From NCBI GenBank assembly GCA_965199585.1, contig CBDASI010000002.1, positions 1,612,001-1,676,000 on the forward strand: a stretch of 64,000 bases of DNA. Reading direction: 5' to 3'. The notes under the pieces are model-generated. The model was not told the origin of the DNA, did not search any database, and saw only the letters and a program-made list of their open reading frames with translations. How positions within the stretch are numbered: the first letter of the stretch is position 1; each line of letters opens with the position of its first letter. Origin of the DNA: JAVVHH01 sp965199585 (GTDB lineage: Bacteria; Pseudomonadota; Alphaproteobacteria; Acetobacterales; Acetobacteraceae). A program made the position numbers and the translations under genes. Below are positions 60,471-64,000 of the stretch, in pieces.

Positions 60471-61724
60471 ATGATCTCACGTCGCGGCGCGATCAAATCG
60501 CTTCTCCTATCGGCCACCGTGCTGGCCGGCACCGGCGGGTTCGGCGCGGCGGCGCTGGCGGCCGACAAGGTGTTGAAGGTGGGGATCAACCTGTCGTTCA
60601 CCGGGGCGGATGCGGAGAACGCGGCGCGGATCGCCAACGGGGCGATCCTGGCGTTCGACGAGGCGAACGCGAAGCACGAGGTGCCGGGGTATACGTTCCA
60701 GCTGGTGAAGTATGACGACGCGACGCCGACGGCGGGGCAGTACGACCCGGCGCAGGCGGCGACGAACGCGCGGTCGATGATCTCGGACAAGGCGACGGTG
60801 GCGGCGATCGGGCCGCAGATGTCGGGGGCGGGCAAGGCGATGGCGCCGATCCTGAGCCAGGGGGACCTGGCGATCATCACGCCGGCGTCGACCAATCCGG
60901 ACATCACGGACCCGAAGTTCGCGGCGCAGTATCGGCCGGCGGGGAAGGCGATCTATTTCCGGACGGTGGCGACGGATGCGTTCCAGGGGCCGAACATGGC
61001 CAACTACATGGCCGACACGCTGAAGGTGAAGTCGGTTTACGTGCTGGACGATACCGGGGCGTATGGCGTGGGGCTGGCGGACGCGTTCCAGGGGCAGGCG
61101 GAGAAGAAGGGGATCAAGATCCTCGGGCGGGACAAGTTGGACCCGAAGGCGGTCGACTATTCGTCGATATTGACCAAGATAAAGTCGATGAACCCGGACG
61201 CGGTCTACTATGGCGGCGTGGGTCAAGCGGGGGTGAAGCTGGCCAAGCAGGCGTACGACATCATGCCGAAGGTGATCAAGGCGGGTGGCGACGGGATGCA
61301 GAGCGCGGACCTATTGAAGGGGGCCGGGTTCCCGGCGGTGGAGGGGTGGTACGCGACGGTGGCGTCGCCGCATTTCGACGAGGCGGGCAACGCGAGGGCC
61401 AAGGCGTTCGGGGATGCGTATTTCAAGAAGTTCAACCAGCATCCGGACGATTACACCGTCACTTGCTACACGGCGGCGGAGGTGGTGATCCAGGCGGTGA
61501 AGGATCTGGTGAAGGCGAAGAAGGCGATCGACCGCAGTTCCATGCGGGATGCCATCCAGCGGGTCGATCTGAAGAACACGCTGGTCGGGCCGGTGGAGTT
61601 CGACGGGAACGGTGACCTGAAGAACAAGGTGATCAGCGTGTTCAAGATCACTCGGGACGACAAGGCGCCGCTCGATGATCCGACCGCGCAGTATAAGTAT
61701 ATTGGCACGGCGCCGATGAGCTGA
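60471..61724 (+). CDS. Branched-chain amino acid ABC transporter, periplasmic binding protein
   Basis: 417 residues. The N-terminus MISRRGAIKSLLLSATVLAG is a Tat-like (RRG) signal, cleaved near ALAA. VGINLSFTGADAENAARIANGAILAFDEANAK is the LivJ/LivK-type ligand-binding start; YDPAQAATNARSMISDKATVAAIGPQMSGAGKAMAPI and VYVLDDTGAYGVGLADAFQ follow. Members bind branched-chain or other hydrophobic/aromatic amino acids, amides or urea. It is the first gene of an operon with the two permease genes; the ATPase genes should lie past the right edge. Confidence 0.92.
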   Translation: MISRRGAIKSLLLSATVLAGTGGFGAAALAADKVLKVGINLSFTGADAENAARIANGAILAFDEANAKHEVPGYTFQLVKYDDATPTAGQYDPAQAATNARSMISDKATVAAIGPQMSGAGKAMAPILSQGDLAIITPASTNPDITDPKFAAQYRPAGKAIYFRTVATDAFQGPNMANYMADTLKVKSVYVLDDTGAYGVGLADAFQGQAEKKGIKILGRDKLDPKAVDYSSILTKIKSMNPDAVYYGGVGQAGVKLAKQAYDIMPKVIKAGGDGMQSADLLKGAGFPAVEGWYATVASPHFDEAGNARAKAFGDAYFKKFNQHPDDYTVTCYTAAEVVIQAVKDLVKAKKAIDRSSMRDAIQRVDLKNTLVGPVEFDGNGDLKNKVISVFKITRDDKAPLDDPTAQYKYIGTAPMS

Positions 61725-61762
61725 GGGCTTCCGTGCTCTTTGGCTGCTTCGCAGCGCGTGGT

Positions 61763-61785
61763 GGTGGGCTGACGCCCACCCTACG
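61763..61785. repeat. Palindromic unit between liv binding-protein and permease genes
   Basis: GGTGGGC-TGAC-GCCCACC followed by CTACG lies in the 79-base gap, 18 bases before the permease ATG, and AAGGGTGGG (61790-61798) just after it serves as ribosome site. The repeat matches the units at 13653 and 52261. In other bacteria REP units at such places stabilise the upstream binding-protein mRNA. Confidence 0.8.
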
Positions 61786-61803
61786 AGCGAAGGGTGGGTC
61801 GGC

Positions 61804-62733
61804 ATGAGTTCGGTCGACATTATCGTTCAGCAATTGATCAACGGGCTTAGTTTGGGCTCGATGTATGCGTTGCTCGCGCTTGGATTTACTTTGGTCTACG
61901 GCATCGCCGAGCTGATCAACTTCGCGCATTTCAACGTGTTCATGGTCGGCAGCATGGTGGGGCTGCTGACGCTGCAGGCGTTCGGGTTGGTGGGGCAGGA
62001 GACGATCCTAACCGGGTTGCCGCTGGTGGGGGTGCTGCTGGCCGGGTTCGCGATGGCGATGCTGGTGTGTGGGCTGATCGGGATGTCGATCGAGCGGTTC
62101 CTGCTGCGGAAGCTGGCGGTGGTGAAGGGGCCGGCGGCGATGATCACGACGATCGGGGTCAGCTACGTGCTGTTCAACGTGGTGCTGCTGACGCTGGGGT
62201 CGGACAGCAAGAATTTCCCCAATCCGATCCCGCCGGTGTCTTGGGCGATCGGGGGGGCGGTGCTGCGGGTGCGGGAGGTGGCGATCTGGGCGATCTCGCT
62301 GGGGCTGATGGGGGCGCTGACATATTTCGTCAGCTACACGAAGTTAGGCAAGGCGATGCGGGCGACGGCGCAGGACCCGGATGCGGCGCGGATGATGGGG
62401 GTCGAGGTCGACCGGGTGATCATGACGGCGTTCTTCGTCGGCGGCGCGCTGGCGGGGGCGTGCGGGATCATCTTCGGGCTGTATTACAATCTGGCGAAGG
62501 TGGATATCGGGTTCGGGGCCGGGCTGCGGGCGTTCACGGCGGCGGTGCTGGGGGGGATCGGCAACGTGCCGGGGGCGATGGTCGGGGGGATCCTGATCGG
62601 GCTGATCGAGGCGTTCGCGGGGCAGACGATCGGGTCGGCCTGGGCGGATGTGGTCATCTTCAGTTTGCTGGTGCTGGTGTTGGTGTTCCAGCCGGCGGGA
62701 TTGCTGGGGCGGCTGGCGCCGAACAAGTCATGA
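61804..62733 (+). CDS. Branched-chain amino acid ABC transporter permease (LivH type)
   Basis: 309 residues, about eight membrane helices. NGLSLGSMYALLALGFTLVYGIAELINFAHFNVFMVG is the LivH signature. The EAA-like cytoplasmic loop is TKLGKAMRATAQDPDAARMMGVEVDRVI, and FGAGLRAFTAAVLGGIGNVPGAMVGGILIGLIEAF follows. It pairs with the LivM-type permease and the upstream binding protein. ATGA overlap with the next gene. Confidence 0.93.
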   Translation: MSSVDIIVQQLINGLSLGSMYALLALGFTLVYGIAELINFAHFNVFMVGSMVGLLTLQAFGLVGQETILTGLPLVGVLLAGFAMAMLVCGLIGMSIERFLLRKLAVVKGPAAMITTIGVSYVLFNVVLLTLGSDSKNFPNPIPPVSWAIGGAVLRVREVAIWAISLGLMGALTYFVSYTKLGKAMRATAQDPDAARMMGVEVDRVIMTAFFVGGALAGACGIIFGLYYNLAKVDIGFGAGLRAFTAAVLGGIGNVPGAMVGGILIGLIEAFAGQTIGSAWADVVIFSLLVLVLVFQPAGLLGRLAPNKS

Positions 62734-64000
62734 GCAGTGGAGGAATCTTCAGCCCGAGGCGGGGGACGGAGGAGACGGGGCTGGCGGCGTCGCATCCGGT
62801 GACGGGCATTCCGCGCGACCGGCAGCGACTGTTCGTCATCTACGTGATCGCGGTGGCGCTGCTGCTGCTGCCGTCGGTGTGGGACGACGATGCGGGGATC
62901 GATGCGCTGGCGAACGCGATGTCGTATGCGGCGCTGGCGCTGGGGCTCAACGTGGTGGTGGGGTTCGCCGGGCTGCTGGATCTTGGGTATGCGGCGTTCT
63001 TTGCGATCGGGGCGTATTTCTACGGCATCCTGACGAGCTTTCAGATCATGCCGGAATGGTCGGGGTTCTGGGAGCCGCTCGCGTATGTCGGGCTGGTGGA
63101 GAAGCTGAACCAGGGGGGGCCGGACCTGGTGCACTTCACGCTGTCGTTCTGGTTGGCGATGCCGCTGGCGGCGGTGGTCTCGGCATTGTGCGGGATCTGT
63201 TTCGGGGCGCCGACGCTGCGGCTGCGGGGGGATTACCTGGCGATCGTGACGCTGGGGTTCGGCGAGATCGTGCCGATCGTGGCGCGGAACGTCACCAGCG
63301 TGACGAACGGGGCGGCCGGGCTGAATGGGGTGCAGCCGCCGCATCTGTTCGGGTACAATTTCGGGATCGATGCCGTTCCGTACTATTACGTCGGGCTCGG
63401 GTTGATCGCGCTGCTGATCTTCACGTCGGTTCGGTTGCGGGACAGCCGGATCGGGCGGGCTTGGATGGCGATCCGCGAGGACGAGACGGCGGCGTCGGCG
63501 ATGGGGGTCAATCCGGTCAAGTACAAGCTGATGGCGTTCGCGATCGGGGCGGCGTTCGCGGGGATGACGGGGGTGTATTTCGTCGCCAAGCTGCAGACGG
63601 CGACGCCGGAGATGTTCAACTTCAACGTCAGCTCGATGCTGATCGTGATGGTCGTGCTCGGCGGCATGGGCAGCGTGTGGGGCGTGGTGCTGGGGGCGGT
63701 GCTGCTGCAGTTGATGCAGAGCTGGTTCCTGCCGGGGCTGAGCCGGCTGGTGGAGGAAGTGGGCGTCTCGATGCAGAGCGCTTGGCTGCAACGGGTGGAT
63801 CTGACGCAGTGGACGCAGCTGCTGTTCGGCCTGATCCTCATCGGGATGATGCTGTATCGGCGTGAGGGGTTGATCCCGGCGGTGCGGCGGACACCGGGGC
63901 TGACCTATGACGCGCAGCATGCCGAAGTGGCGCGGGGCGGATTCCGTAACCTGGGCAACGTGGCGCACTGGGGAGACGGGGCGGCGCTCGAGATCAAGGA
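62730..64000 (+). CDS. Branched-chain amino acid ABC transporter permease (LivM type), 3' end cut by window
   Basis: At least 423 residues, open to the right edge. After a polar start (SSGGIFSPRRGTEETGLAAS) come about ten membrane helices, with LGLNVVVGFAGLLDLGYAAFFAIGAY, PTLRLRGDYLAIVTLGFGEIVPIVARN, and the EAA loop SRIGRAWMAIREDETAASAMGVNPVKYKLMAFAIGA, then VVLGGMGSVWGVVLGAVLL. The tail after YRREGLIP continues for about 40 residues, a normal LivM length. The livG and livF ATPase genes are expected next. Confidence 0.92.
   Translation, partial: MSSGGIFSPRRGTEETGLAASHPVTGIPRDRQRLFVIYVIAVALLLLPSVWDDDAGIDALANAMSYAALALGLNVVVGFAGLLDLGYAAFFAIGAYFYGILTSFQIMPEWSGFWEPLAYVGLVEKLNQGGPDLVHFTLSFWLAMPLAAVVSALCGICFGAPTLRLRGDYLAIVTLGFGEIVPIVARNVTSVTNGAAGLNGVQPPHLFGYNFGIDAVPYYYVGLGLIALLIFTSVRLRDSRIGRAWMAIREDETAASAMGVNPVKYKLMAFAIGAAFAGMTGVYFVAKLQTATPEMFNFNVSSMLIVMVVLGGMGSVWGVVLGAVLLQLMQSWFLPGLSRLVEEVGVSMQSAWLQRVDLTQWTQLLFGLILIGMMLYRREGLIPAVRRTPGLTYDAQHAEVARGGFRNLGNVAHWGDGAALEIK

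Noticed and set aside
58321..60480. A 719-codon minus-strand frame opposite the lectin and aminotransferase genes
   Set aside because: Arg/Pro/His-rich translation without any domain, exactly antisense to two genes with clear motifs.

Overview
This is a GC-rich (about 70%), densely packed chromosomal segment from an alphaproteobacterium, most likely of the Rhodospirillales/Acetobacteraceae type. I base that on gene content and order: DUF3576-leuS-lptE-holA, gpmI-envC-ctpA-yibQ-rppH, a PgsA-like enzyme with AI-2E transporter, hdaA, ppk1 and ppx, purE-purK and purM-purN, minCDE, a eukaryote-like NADP-Icd, an aa3-type oxidase subunit IV and DUF4169. Most of the window is housekeeping core. Genes often overlap by 1-4 bases (ATGA, GTGA, TGATG), and GTG starts are common. 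I see no tRNA, rRNA, CRISPR array, transposase or integrase.

Layout: 0-1.5 kb, end of a CPA2 antiporter, yggS and a divergent ThiE/TenI-like gene. 1.5-3.2 kb, a monocistronic porin with a structured leader and a good terminator. 3.3-8 kb, lipoprotein-leuS-lptE-holA. 8.1-9.4 kb, birA-gpx (minus). 9.4-13.6 kb, GHMP sugar kinase, FAD-linked oxidase, hexapeptide acetyltransferase and gshB. 13.6-17.6 kb, a palindromic repeat cluster, XRE and Smr genes, two tandem dienelactone-hydrolase paralogues (one lacking catalytic residues) and icd. 17.6-20.6 kb, nnrU, purK-purE and two DUF465 genes. 20.6-26.4 kb, gpmI-envC-ctpA-yibQ-rppH. 26.4-29 kb, DUF4169, an exported isochorismatase-fold protein and minCDE. 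29-38.2 kb, a 2-hydroxyacid dehydrogenase, an oxidase subunit, purMN, the CDP-alcohol transferase, AI-2E transporter, hdaA, ppk and ppx. 38.2-43.8 kb, argG, a GAF-GGDEF-EAL regulator, acs and an EVE protein. 43.9-49 kb, ccmCDEFGHI. 49-55 kb, an ABC exporter, an MFS transporter, ndk and an ABC-F ATPase. 58.5-64 kb, a secreted beta-trefoil protein, a class III aminotransferase and the start of a liv (branched-chain amino acid type) ABC transporter operon.

The outlier is 55.9-58.3 kb. It is a strikingly AT-richer single gene, bounded by a 10-base direct repeat, encoding a 764-residue protein with two nucleoside-deoxyribosyltransferase/TIR-like segments followed by a P-loop NTPase resembling the Sll1717 family. 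I read it as a horizontally acquired one-gene immune system candidate. This is inference; no antiviral activity can be seen in sequence.

Other things worth a second look are an SD-sequestering nested hairpin before the liv binding-protein gene, a terminator-like hairpin touching the porin Shine-Dalgarno sequence, an interspersed palindromic repeat whose ends supply stop codons to two convergent genes, a pseudoenzyme-like tandem duplicate, and a GGDEF-EAL gene overlapping argG antisense.
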